Source: Candidatus Solibacter usitatus (GTDB lineage: Bacteria > Acidobacteriota > Terriglobia > Bryobacterales > Bryobacteraceae). From it: 42,615 nucleotides of DNA. The notes under the pieces were generated by a model. It saw only the letters and a program-made list of their open reading frames with translations. It made no database searches and had not been told where the DNA came from. Location of the stretch: positions 1-42,615 of the forward strand of contig JACRBC010000017.1 of NCBI GenBank assembly GCA_016213245.1, written 5' to 3'. The stretch's first letter is position 1, and every line of letters starts with the position of its first letter. Of the stretch, positions 7,894 to 16,032 are shown in pieces. The position numbers were made by a program, and so were the translations under genes.

Positions 7894-9729
7894 TTGGGCC
7901 TCCTCGCGCCATGGTTCATTGCCGGGTTAGGGCTGCTGGGCCTGCCTCTGTACCTGCACCTGCTCAAGCGCCACCGCAGCCAGCCGCAGCACTTCAGCTC
8001 GCTCATGTTCTTCGAGAAGAGTACGCGGGCCAATCTGCGGCACCGGCGGCTGGACTTCCTCGTGCTCCTCACGGCGCGCCTGGCGCTGCTCTCGCTCGTC
8101 GCCCTGGCCTTCGCGCAACCCTTCCTGTGGCGCGCCGGCGCAGGCCCCGCCGCCGGCGGCAGGCGCATGATCATCGTCGACACCTCCGCCAGCATGGGCT
8201 ACGGCGATCGTATCTCCCGCGCCAGGGCCGAGGCGGTGCGCCTGATTACGCCCGAGTCCAGGACCGCATTCTTCGATTCGCGCTTGCGTATGGCTGGGCC
8301 GGAAGAGATTCAACACGCCGCGGTGACGGGTTCGCGCGGCTCCCTGGGAGAGTTAGCGCGCGCGTTGCGCGCCTACCAGGAGACAGAAAAGGTCCCGCTC
8401 GACGTGCACTTCATCTCCGACCTGCAGCGCAGCTCCATGCCCCCCGGGTTCAGCGACCTGCGGCTCGGGCCGGGCGCTTCCATCACGCTGCACTCGGTGG
8501 CCGGCTCGGCCGAGCCGAACTGGACGGTGGAGAGCGTAACGGCGCCCTCCCGCGTGCGGGATGGAAGCTCGGCCAAGGTACAGGCCGTGATCGCCGGCTT
8601 CCACACCAAGGCGGCCAGGGTCACCGCCGTCCTCGAGGTGAACGGACGCGCCGTGGCGCGCCAGCCCGCCGATGTCCCCGCATCGGGCCGGGCGCGAGTC
8701 GAGTTCACCGGCCTCGACGTCCCCTATGGTTTCGCGCAGTGCGCCGTCTCTCTGGAACCTGGCGATGCGTTGAAGGCCGACGACCGCTACCACTTCGCCG
8801 TCGAACGGACCGACCCGCTCCGCGTGGTGTTCATCGGCCGCGCACCCGTCTTCTTCCGCGACGCGCTCGATGCCTCGACGCGCGGCGCCTATGCCGTGGA
8901 CTTGAGCGGCGCCGGCATCGGCAAGGCCGCCTTCGTCGTTCTCTCGGACCAGTCCGCCTGGGACGAAGCCGCGCTCAAGAGCTACGTGCAGCGCGGCGGC
9001 GCGCTGCTGGTACTGCTCGGACCTTCGAGCGTCGCCGCCGGTCGCGTCCCCGTCACCGGCCAGCGCATCACCGCCGGCCGCTACGCCTCGCGCGCCGCCG
9101 AACGGTTCCAAACGGCCGGGACGATGGACGAGTCCTACCCCCCCGTCTCCAGGGCCGCACGCTGGCAGGGCGTGCGCTTCTTCCACTTCGTGGAGGTCGA
9201 AGCAGGCACCGCGCGCGTCATCGTACGGCTCTCCGGCGGCGCGCCGCTGCTGATGGAGCAGACGGTGGGCGCCGGAAAGGTCGTGGTGATGACCTCGGCC
9301 CTCGACAACCTGGCCAGCGACTTTCCCACCCAACCCGCCTTCGTCCCCTTTGTGGAACAGCTCGCCCACCAGCTCAGCGGATGGCGGGAGTCCGCCGTGG
9401 CCGTCGCCGTGGACACGGTGCTCGACGTAAAGGGCGGGCGGCAGACGCTGGACACAGCCGGCTTCCACGAGTTCTTTCCCGGCGGCGGGCGTAAGCTGGT
9501 GGTGGCCGTCAACGTGGATCGCCGCGAATCGGACCTGGAGCCCATGCCGGCCGATTCGGCCGAGCTGTGGCAGGCAGGCCCGCGCGCGGGGGCTGAGCAA
9601 TCCGGCAGCGGAGGCGCGCAGCAACGCCATCGCCGCCCGCTGGCGGCGTGGCTCCTGGGCCTGGCGCTGGCCGCCGGACTGGCAGAGGTCTTCATCGCAC
9701 GTACACACTTGAACCGGGAGGCGGCATGA
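7894..9729 (+). CDS. BatA-like membrane protein with vWA domain
   Basis: The TTG start is supported by GGGAGG seven bases upstream and by the N-terminal BatA signature (LLAPWFIAGLGLLGLPLYLH, then HLLKRHR and the FSSLMFFEKS segment). The 611-residue protein has membrane helices at about 5-22 and 55-78, a vWA domain with metal site D96-T-S98-A-S100, an Ig-like part, a glutamine-amidotransferase-like part (AFVVLSDQSAWDEAALKSY, then QRGGALLVLLG) and a last helix at about 584-603. It resembles the N-terminal region of the Bacteroides aerotolerance (Bat) proteins. With the first vWA membrane protein and DUF58, it gives the operon three vWA modules. It ends in an ATGA overlap with the DUF4175 gene (9726-9729). 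Confidence 0.88.
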   Translation: MGLLAPWFIAGLGLLGLPLYLHLLKRHRSQPQHFSSLMFFEKSTRANLRHRRLDFLVLLTARLALLSLVALAFAQPFLWRAGAGPAAGGRRMIIVDTSASMGYGDRISRARAEAVRLITPESRTAFFDSRLRMAGPEEIQHAAVTGSRGSLGELARALRAYQETEKVPLDVHFISDLQRSSMPPGFSDLRLGPGASITLHSVAGSAEPNWTVESVTAPSRVRDGSSAKVQAVIAGFHTKAARVTAVLEVNGRAVARQPADVPASGRARVEFTGLDVPYGFAQCAVSLEPGDALKADDRYHFAVERTDPLRVVFIGRAPVFFRDALDASTRGAYAVDLSGAGIGKAAFVVLSDQSAWDEAALKSYVQRGGALLVLLGPSSVAAGRVPVTGQRITAGRYASRAAERFQTAGTMDESYPPVSRAARWQGVRFFHFVEVEAGTARVIVRLSGGAPLLMEQTVGAGKVVVMTSALDNLASDFPTQPAFVPFVEQLAHQLSGWRESAVAVAVDTVLDVKGGRQTLDTAGFHEFFPGGGRKLVVAVNVDRRESDLEPMPADSAELWQAGPRAGAEQSGSGGAQQRHRRPLAAWLLGLALAAGLAEVFIARTHLNREAA

Positions 9730-12700
9730 CGTCACTGGAGCGGTTCCGGGCTTACCTGTCGGAGATCGAACTCCGCCTGAAATGGCGATCGCAGGCGCGC
9801 GGCGCGGCGCTATTCGCCTTCGCGCTCTTGGCCGCCACCGTCGCTCTGAGCCTGGTTGCGGATCACTTCGCCTTCTCCGGCACGGCGGCCTTCTGGTCGC
9901 GGCTCGTGCTGTTCCTCGCGGCCGGGTGCGCCGCGGCCTTCGGCCTCGGCATTCCGGCCTTGCTCCCGCGGCGCGGCCAGGCCGCGCGGTTGCTGGAGCG
10001 CACCGCCGCCGGCCTGGAACAGCGCGCCCTGACGCTGGACCAGGCGCCGGACTCCAACCCCTTCGCGGAACTGCTGGCCCAGGAGGCTCTTGCGCGCGCC
10101 GCATCGATGCCGCCGCGCTCGCTGGTCAGTTCCAGAATTCTAGGAGGATTGGCCGGATCCGCTCTGGCCGGTGTCGCCGTCCTCATCTGGCTCACCCTGG
10201 CCGGACCCGGCTCGCTGGGCTATGGTGCGCATCTGCTCTGGGCGGGCGCGCCCAGGACGGGTGAGGGTCCGCTCTATCAGCTCGCCGTCAAGCCCGGCGA
10301 CGCCAAGGTGCGCCGTGGCGGCGACCTGGCGGTGGAAGCGCTCTTGTCCGGCTTTGAAACTCCCCTGGTCAGCCTGCGCGCGCGCCGCGCCGGCTCTGCC
10401 CAGTGGGAGACCCTGCGCATGGAGCCCAGGCCCGGCGGCCGCGGTTTCGCCTTCCTGTTTTCCGGCCTGGCCTCCGATGTCGAATACCAGGTGGAGGCCG
10501 GACGGCTGCGCTCGCCGGCCTATCGTCTCTCGGTAGTGGATCTGCCCGGCGTGAAGTCCATCCGCGCGACATATCACTATCCCGCCTGGTTAGGCTTACG
10601 CCCGGTGGCGCAGGAGCAGGGCGGCGATCTGCGCGCCGTCGAGGGCAGCGAGGCCGATGTGCTGATTGAGACGACGCAGCCGCTCCCTGCCGGAGTTTTG
10701 GTTCTGGACGACGGCGCCCGCATCGCGCTCTCGTCCGTCCGCGGCAACCTGCTCCAGGCGCGCGTCCCCATTCGCAGGGACGGCGCCTACTATGTCGCCG
10801 CCATCGACGACGGCACGCCGCTGCGCCTCAGCCAGGACTACTTCATCGAGGCGCAGCCCGAGAAGCCCCCGCGGATCCGCATCTCCCGGCCGGGGCGTGA
10901 TACGCGTGTCAGCCCCATTGAAGAGGTGACCGTGGAGGTCGAGGCCTCCGACGACTTCGGCCTCCATCAGGTGGAGTTGAAGTACTCGGTCAACGGCGGT
11001 CCGGAGCAGACTGTGCCTGTGCTCAAGCAGCCGGGCGCCAAGGATGCCCGCGGAGGCACGCTGATCGCCCTGGAGGAGTTCAAGCTCGCGCCCGGCGACG
11101 TGGTGGCCATGCACGCCGCGGCCGCCGGCGCGCGAGCCACCTCGCGCACGGACATGATGTTTCTGGAAGCCCAGCCATTTGAGAAGGAGTTCCAGCAATC
11201 GCAGAGCGCGGGCGGCGGCGGCGGGGAGATGGGCGAGCGGCAGAACGAGATCTCGCGGCGGCAGAAGGAGATCATCGCCGCCACCTTCAACCACGTGCGC
11301 GCGCCCAAGCCCAAGGCGCAGGCCTCGGAAGAGGCGGCGTTCCTTGGGGGCATGCAACAGAAGCTCTCCGAGCAGGCCAAGTCGCTGGCCCAGCGCATGC
11401 GCAGCCGCGACCTGACGGGGACCAACGAGGAGTTTCAGAGGTTCGCCAGGGAGATGGACGAGGCCTCGCGCGACATGCTGGAGGCCGCCGCGCCCATCAA
11501 GGCACGGCAGTGGAAGGATGCGCTGCCGCCGGAGCAGCGGGCGTTGCAGCACCTGCTGCGCGCCGAAAGCATCTTCCGCCAGATCCAGGTCGCCTTCGAA
11601 CAACAGCAGGGCGGGGGAGGCGGTGGCGGCGGGCAGATGCGCGACCTCGAGAGCCTGTTCGACCTGGAACTCGACACCGGGAAGAACCAGTATGAGACCG
11701 CTCAAAACGCCGGCGGCGGCCAGCAGAAAGAGAAGGAGGTGGATGAGGCGCTAAAGAAGCTGGAGGAGCTCGCCCGGCGGCAGCAGGATCTCGCCCAGCA
11801 GCAGCAGAAGGGCAAGCAGCAGCAGTTCGAGCAGCGCTGGGCGCAGGAGATGCTGCGCCGCGAGGCCGAGGATCTGCGGCGGCGGATGGAGCAAATGGAA
11901 AGCGGCGCACAGCAGAGCCAGGGCTCGTCGTCGCAACAAAGGGACCAGCGAATGGGCCGTGCCGGCCAGCAGTTGGAGCGGGCGCTGGAGGACATGCGCC
12001 GCGCCCAATCACAGTCCACCCAGGGCGCGTCGGAAAACGCGCGCCGCGCCGCCGAGCGCATCGAGGAGGCCGGACGCGACCTGCGCGGCATGCGCCGCCA
12101 GCAATCCGGCGAGCGGCTGGATGAAATCGCGCGCCGCGCCGCTGAACTCGCTGACAAACAGAAGCGCTTTGAGCAGCAGTTGAACCAGGCCTATCCTCCC
12201 AACAGCCAGCCGCGGGCAGCCGGTGCGCAGGCCGAGGCGATGGCCAAGGAGAAGGAGGCGATGCAGCGCGACTGGCAGACCCTGGAGCAGCGCATGAGGG
12301 AGACGGCCCGTTCGCTGGAGTCCTCCCGCAAAGGCGCCGCGTCCAAGCTGCGCGAGGCGCTCGGCGAGGCGCAGCAGAACGAGCTTGGCGTAAGGCTGAA
12401 GCTCGGCGCCGAGTGGATGCGCCGTGGCCTGGCTCCCTATATCGGCTCCCGCGAAAAGGCGGTGACCCAGATTCTGGATCAGCTCAACCGGCAGGCCAAC
12501 CAGGCCCGCGAGATGGCCGGTCAGGGAGATCCCGGCCAGCAGCAGGCCAGGGAACAGGCCGAGCGCGGCCTGAGCCGGATCGAGCGCCTGCGGGAGCAAT
12601 TGCAGGGAGGGGGCGGCGATGCCGTGCGTCAATTGCGCCAGTTTCGTGATGGCGCCGGCGAGGAGACCCGCGCCGGCGTGGACCGAATCCTGCGGCAGAT

Positions 12701-12902
12701 AGAGGGGATCGATCCGAAGCTGCTTGAAGGGCGCATCCAAAGCCAGGTGCTGCCGCAGTTGGAGCAGATCGAACTCAAGCTGCGCCGGCAACTCGAGGAC
12801 TCATCCGGCGGCCAGGTGCGCTCGGGCGCGCAGCCGCAAGCCCCCGCGGGCTATGGTGAAGCGGTGGCGGAGTACTTCAGGCGCCTGAGTCAGGGGAAGT
12901 AG
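9726..12902 (+). CDS. DUF4175 family membrane protein with long Gln-rich coiled coil
   Basis: The ATG at 9726 overlaps the previous TGA and begins MTSLERFRAYLSEIE. An open frame upstream (from 9648) lies within the previous gene and is not used. The 1058-residue protein has membrane helices at about 27-46, 57-80 and 139-162, an Ig-like middle (TYHYPAWLGL, then VEVEASDDFGLHQVELKY), then from about residue 490 a long stretch rich in Gln, Glu, Arg and Ala that should form coiled coils, interrupted by glycine runs (near 635-645). This matches DUF4175, a family found next to DUF4159 and MoxR genes. It closes the operon. Its stop lies inside the 3' end of the convergent matrixin gene. Function is unknown; a periplasmic scaffold is a fair guess. 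Confidence 0.85.
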   Translation: MTSLERFRAYLSEIELRLKWRSQARGAALFAFALLAATVALSLVADHFAFSGTAAFWSRLVLFLAAGCAAAFGLGIPALLPRRGQAARLLERTAAGLEQRALTLDQAPDSNPFAELLAQEALARAASMPPRSLVSSRILGGLAGSALAGVAVLIWLTLAGPGSLGYGAHLLWAGAPRTGEGPLYQLAVKPGDAKVRRGGDLAVEALLSGFETPLVSLRARRAGSAQWETLRMEPRPGGRGFAFLFSGLASDVEYQVEAGRLRSPAYRLSVVDLPGVKSIRATYHYPAWLGLRPVAQEQGGDLRAVEGSEADVLIETTQPLPAGVLVLDDGARIALSSVRGNLLQARVPIRRDGAYYVAAIDDGTPLRLSQDYFIEAQPEKPPRIRISRPGRDTRVSPIEEVTVEVEASDDFGLHQVELKYSVNGGPEQTVPVLKQPGAKDARGGTLIALEEFKLAPGDVVAMHAAAAGARATSRTDMMFLEAQPFEKEFQQSQSAGGGGGEMGERQNEISRRQKEIIAATFNHVRAPKPKAQASEEAAFLGGMQQKLSEQAKSLAQRMRSRDLTGTNEEFQRFAREMDEASRDMLEAAAPIKARQWKDALPPEQRALQHLLRAESIFRQIQVAFEQQQGGGGGGGGQMRDLESLFDLELDTGKNQYETAQNAGGGQQKEKEVDEALKKLEELARRQQDLAQQQQKGKQQQFEQRWAQEMLRREAEDLRRRMEQMESGAQQSQGSSSQQRDQRMGRAGQQLERALEDMRRAQSQSTQGASENARRAAERIEEAGRDLRGMRRQQSGERLDEIARRAAELADKQKRFEQQLNQAYPPNSQPRAAGAQAEAMAKEKEAMQRDWQTLEQRMRETARSLESSRKGAASKLREALGEAQQNELGVRLKLGAEWMRRGLAPYIGSREKAVTQILDQLNRQANQAREMAGQGDPGQQQAREQAERGLSRIERLREQLQGGGGDAVRQLRQFRDGAGEETRAGVDRILRQIEGIDPKLLEGRIQSQVLPQLEQIELKLRRQLEDSSGGQVRSGAQPQAPAGYGEAVAEYFRRLSQGK

Positions 12903-15369
12903 CGCCGGCCGGCCGGAACGGCAGCGGCAGCGGTATGGACGTCCGGTCATCCACGCTCAGCACCAGCGGCAGCGGCGAAAGCTGCGGGCTGGTGAGCGAA
13001 AGCGAGAACTGCACGATATAAGTCCCGGGCTGCTGCGGGTTGGCGGTCACGCTCTGCACGCTGTGCTCGACCCCGTTGGAAGACACCTTGATCTTCAGCG
13101 GATCGGGCTGTGACGTGCCGTCGGTCAGGCTGGAAACCAGCAGTTGAATCGTGTCGCCGGCACGCGGCGCGTTGGCTGCGGTCAGCGGCACGCCGCCGAT
13201 GCTCTGCGCCGAGAGGATCACCGGCGGAGGCGGATCGATCTGGAGCAACGCCGGCAAAGCGGCGGCCCCATCCACGGTCACCCGGACCACGGCCGGCCCC
13301 AGCGGAAGCCCGGCGGGAATCTGCAGCGTCACCTGGCCGTTGAAGTATCCGGTGACCAGCGCCGGCCGGTCGGCCACAATCGCTTGGATGATCGATGCGG
13401 GCTGCGCGTTCACCAGCGGAATGGTCACCAGCGCGCCCGGGTAGATGTTGGTCTTCGGCATCTGCGAAACAGCCAGGTACGGCGCTCTGGTGGCCGGCAG
13501 CACCTGGAAGCCCGCCGGAGTCGCGCTCACCTGGAGCCCGTAAGTAATGGTCGAGTTCAGCGGACCCAGTTGGGCGAGCGGACTCACGATCACGGCCGCC
13601 ACCGCGCGAGTCGCGCTCAACACCCAGATCTGCCGCACCGTGATGTCGCTGGAGGCGAAGCCGAGAGCCGGCGCCCACTGATCGAAGGCCGTGCCGCTGC
13701 CCGTGAGTTCCACCATCGTTTCCGCGCCGGCCGGCAGCGCCGCCGGGCTGACGGAGATCTGCGGCAATTCAGAGGCCTCATACGTCCAGATCGGGGACTT
13801 GTCGCCATGCACGAACAGGCTGCTCTGGCCGTCGGAGTTCAGCGCCGCCAGCACCCCGCGATAGCCTGGCAGCGCCGGAGGCAGGGTCACGGTCAACTGG
13901 CCGTCCTGCGCCGACCGCACTTTGGCCGCCACGCCGTCCACCCACACCTGCGTCGCCGACGAAAGCGCCGCGCCGCTCAACGTCAACGTCTTGTCCGCAT
14001 TCGGCTGCACACCCTGGATGGAGGGCGGGTTCTTCTGCGTCATCACCAGCGCCGAAGGCAGCACGTAGGTCTCGCCGGCGTAGTTGAAGATCATGTGCCG
14101 CTGGCCGTCGGAAGAGACGGGGCTCAGCGCCACGTCCACCGCCAGGTAGCCCTGCACGTAGTTCCGCACGCCCAACGTCTCCGGCGCGCTGGCCAGGCTG
14201 ATATTGAACCCCGGCAGCGCCGCGGTGGCCCCGTAACCGGTGAGCACCAGCGTGTCCCTCTGCTTGCCCAGCACGAAGCTGGCAGGTTTGATGGGTTCCT
14301 GCCCGACGTAGGAGTAGGTCTGCACGCTGTGCAGGTTCACCGCCGCCCGCCGCGTGACGCTGAAGTTGATATTCTCCGTCGGCTGTCCCGCCGCCACGGT
14401 CACCGTCTGCTGCGGTCCGGCCGTGCCGGGGTAGAACACCGTGTCGAAGGCCGCCCCCGGCAGCAGACGGCCGGAGGGGTCGCTGGGCAATTCCAGGTTC
14501 ACTGGCTGCGGCTCGCCGGCCAGCGCGGGCGGCAGAGGGTGCGCATAGATGAAATACAGACCCGCCGGCACGCCCTCGATCCGGTAGGTCCCATCCGGAT
14601 TGGTCAATGAACTCACAGCCTGGCCGTTCGGCGTCAGCGCGACAACCGAGGCCATGTTCACGCCGGCGCCCGTCATCGTCACCCGGCCCGTGATGACGCC
14701 CGTCTGTAGTCCGAACTTCGGCGTGGGGTAGAGAACCGACAGCGCCGCCACGTCGTCGGCGCCCAGCGGCTTGGCCTTGGTGGCCGCCCGTGTGATCTCG
14801 GTCGACATCACACTCGACGTCCAGGTGTGCTGCAGGCCCAGCGTGTGGCCGAATTCGTGCACCACCGTCAGGAAGAACCGCTCGGAGAAGCTCGGCCGGC
14901 TCGTCAGGTTGCGCGGCAGCCGCAGCAGGCTCTTAGTGATCGGCACGAACATGCCGGCCGCCCCCGTTGTCGCGTCCAACCGCGTCACCGGGCCACCCTG
15001 CGCCACCACGCCAGGAGGGAGTTCGTCGGTGAATTCCACTTCGATCCACGGCGCGTTCATCGTCGTCGCCGCCGTGTGCAGCCCGCCGAAGGCGAGCTTG
15101 ATCTCGGCCGTATCCACGCTGTTCCAGACCTGCGCCGCGGCACGAATCTGGGTGATGACCGAATTGAAGGTATCCCCGGAGGCCATCTGGGAAGGACCCG
15201 TTTCGGAGATGAAGAACGGCACGGTCTTGTTCTGCAACGCGCCCAGGTCGAAGCGGGCGTGGACGGGCGTGTAGGGCCCTGTGCGGCTCTGGAAGTGGAC
15301 GAAGTGATAATAGGCGGGCGCCAGCGATGCGGCGGCAAACAACAGCACGGCCAGGCGCGGAGTCTTCAC
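12877..15369 (-). CDS. Secreted matrixin-like metalloprotease with carboxypeptidase-regulatory and TIG-like domains
   Basis: The GTG start at 15369 overlaps the upstream gene's TGA (GTGA) and opens a signal peptide (VKTPRLAVLLFAAASLAPA). A longer open frame upstream runs through the neighbouring gene and is discarded. The 830-residue protein has a metzincin domain with HEFGHTLGLQH (171-181) and a Met-turn SSVM (M188). This is followed by a carboxypeptidase-regulatory-like domain (GVITGRVTMTGAGV to about 280), and then several beta-rich repeats including a TIG/IPT-like one (PPSIQGVQPN). It is likely an active secreted zinc endopeptidase. No C-terminal anchor or sorting motif is evident. The gene is in an operon with the small secreted protein, and its last 26 bases overlap the convergent DUF4175 gene. 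Domain calls are firm; the substrate is unknown. Confidence 0.85.
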   Translation of the reverse strand: MKTPRLAVLLFAAASLAPAYYHFVHFQSRTGPYTPVHARFDLGALQNKTVPFFISETGPSQMASGDTFNSVITQIRAAAQVWNSVDTAEIKLAFGGLHTAATTMNAPWIEVEFTDELPPGVVAQGGPVTRLDATTGAAGMFVPITKSLLRLPRNLTSRPSFSERFFLTVVHEFGHTLGLQHTWTSSVMSTEITRAATKAKPLGADDVAALSVLYPTPKFGLQTGVITGRVTMTGAGVNMASVVALTPNGQAVSSLTNPDGTYRIEGVPAGLYFIYAHPLPPALAGEPQPVNLELPSDPSGRLLPGAAFDTVFYPGTAGPQQTVTVAAGQPTENINFSVTRRAAVNLHSVQTYSYVGQEPIKPASFVLGKQRDTLVLTGYGATAALPGFNISLASAPETLGVRNYVQGYLAVDVALSPVSSDGQRHMIFNYAGETYVLPSALVMTQKNPPSIQGVQPNADKTLTLSGAALSSATQVWVDGVAAKVRSAQDGQLTVTLPPALPGYRGVLAALNSDGQSSLFVHGDKSPIWTYEASELPQISVSPAALPAGAETMVELTGSGTAFDQWAPALGFASSDITVRQIWVLSATRAVAAVIVSPLAQLGPLNSTITYGLQVSATPAGFQVLPATRAPYLAVSQMPKTNIYPGALVTIPLVNAQPASIIQAIVADRPALVTGYFNGQVTLQIPAGLPLGPAVVRVTVDGAAALPALLQIDPPPPVILSAQSIGGVPLTAANAPRAGDTIQLLVSSLTDGTSQPDPLKIKVSSNGVEHSVQSVTANPQQPGTYIVQFSLSLTSPQLSPLPLVLSVDDRTSIPLPLPFRPAGATSPDSGA

Positions 15370-15911
15370 TGGACCTCCGCCTTCGACGCTTCGGCTTGCG
15401 TCACCACTTGCCGCAACCGGCCCAGCGTCAGCTTGAGCCCCTGGTCTTCCACGGCGCGTCCGGTGGCGTCCACCATCTGGGCGTCCAGAGTCCCGCGGGA
15501 CAGCACCGTCTCGCTGCCCGGCTTGGCCTTGACGTCGAACACGCCCTGGCCCATCCCAATCGCCTGGTTGATACCGCGCGGGCTGGTCCAGATGAATACC
15601 ACGTACTCGGCGCCCGTCTCCATCACCGGAGAGCCGGCAAAACTCTGGCGGTAGCCCGCCTTCGCCCCGCCAGGCACATAGACTTCCACGCTGGAAGCGC
15701 CGCCGGCGCCCTTCAATCGCTCCGATACCTGCAGCCGGTACACCGTGTAGATCACGTTGCCGCGTTGGACGCTGGTCGAGTCCAGCACCCGGCCCCGGAC
15801 GATGCTCATCGACTTCTGCACCATGTCTTCCAGGGTCAAACGCTCCAGCGTGGTTGCCGACACCATCCCCGCCAGGAGTGCCGCAATCCCGAATTGGAGA
15901 AGTATCCGCAT
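15366..15911 (-). CDS. Small exported protein, unknown function, coupled to the matrixin
   Basis: ATG at 15911 begins a signal peptide (MRILLQFGIAALLAGMVSA); the frame is open much further upstream, but that part overlaps the transporter gene and lacks coding character. The mature part (181 residues in total) looks beta-rich: IVRGRVLDSTSVQRG, VIYTVYRLQVSERLKG, VEVYVPGGAKAGYRQSFAG and EYVVFIWTS. I do not recognise a named family, although such IVRGxV proteins occur beside secreted matrixins in related bacteria as far as I recall. GTGA overlap with the protease gene indicates coordinated synthesis, so it may be an inhibitor, chaperone or partner of the protease; that is inference. Confidence 0.7.
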   Translation of the reverse strand: MRILLQFGIAALLAGMVSATTLERLTLEDMVQKSMSIVRGRVLDSTSVQRGNVIYTVYRLQVSERLKGAGGASSVEVYVPGGAKAGYRQSFAGSPVMETGAEYVVFIWTSPRGINQAIGMGQGVFDVKAKPGSETVLSRGTLDAQMVDATGRAVEDQGLKLTLGRLRQVVTQAEASKAEVQ

Positions 15912-16032
15912 GGGTTCCCACTCTGTGCGATGCACGTCGCATGCCACGCGATGTGCTAAATAAATGAGTGACTTACAAGCCCTCAGGCGCGGAACCTGGG
16001 TCTGTGGGACACAGTGAGGCGGCCAGGGTGTC

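Noticed and set aside
12905..12916. CCGGCCGGCCGG palindrome near the convergent stops
   Set aside because: It is short and expected in GC-rich coding sequence; no T-run follows, so I do not call a terminator.
15912..16032. Interleaved GACAC/GTGTC and GTGAG/CTCAC repeats between the Nramp and small exported protein genes
   Set aside because: The arms are only five bases and the order is interleaved; this may be chance.
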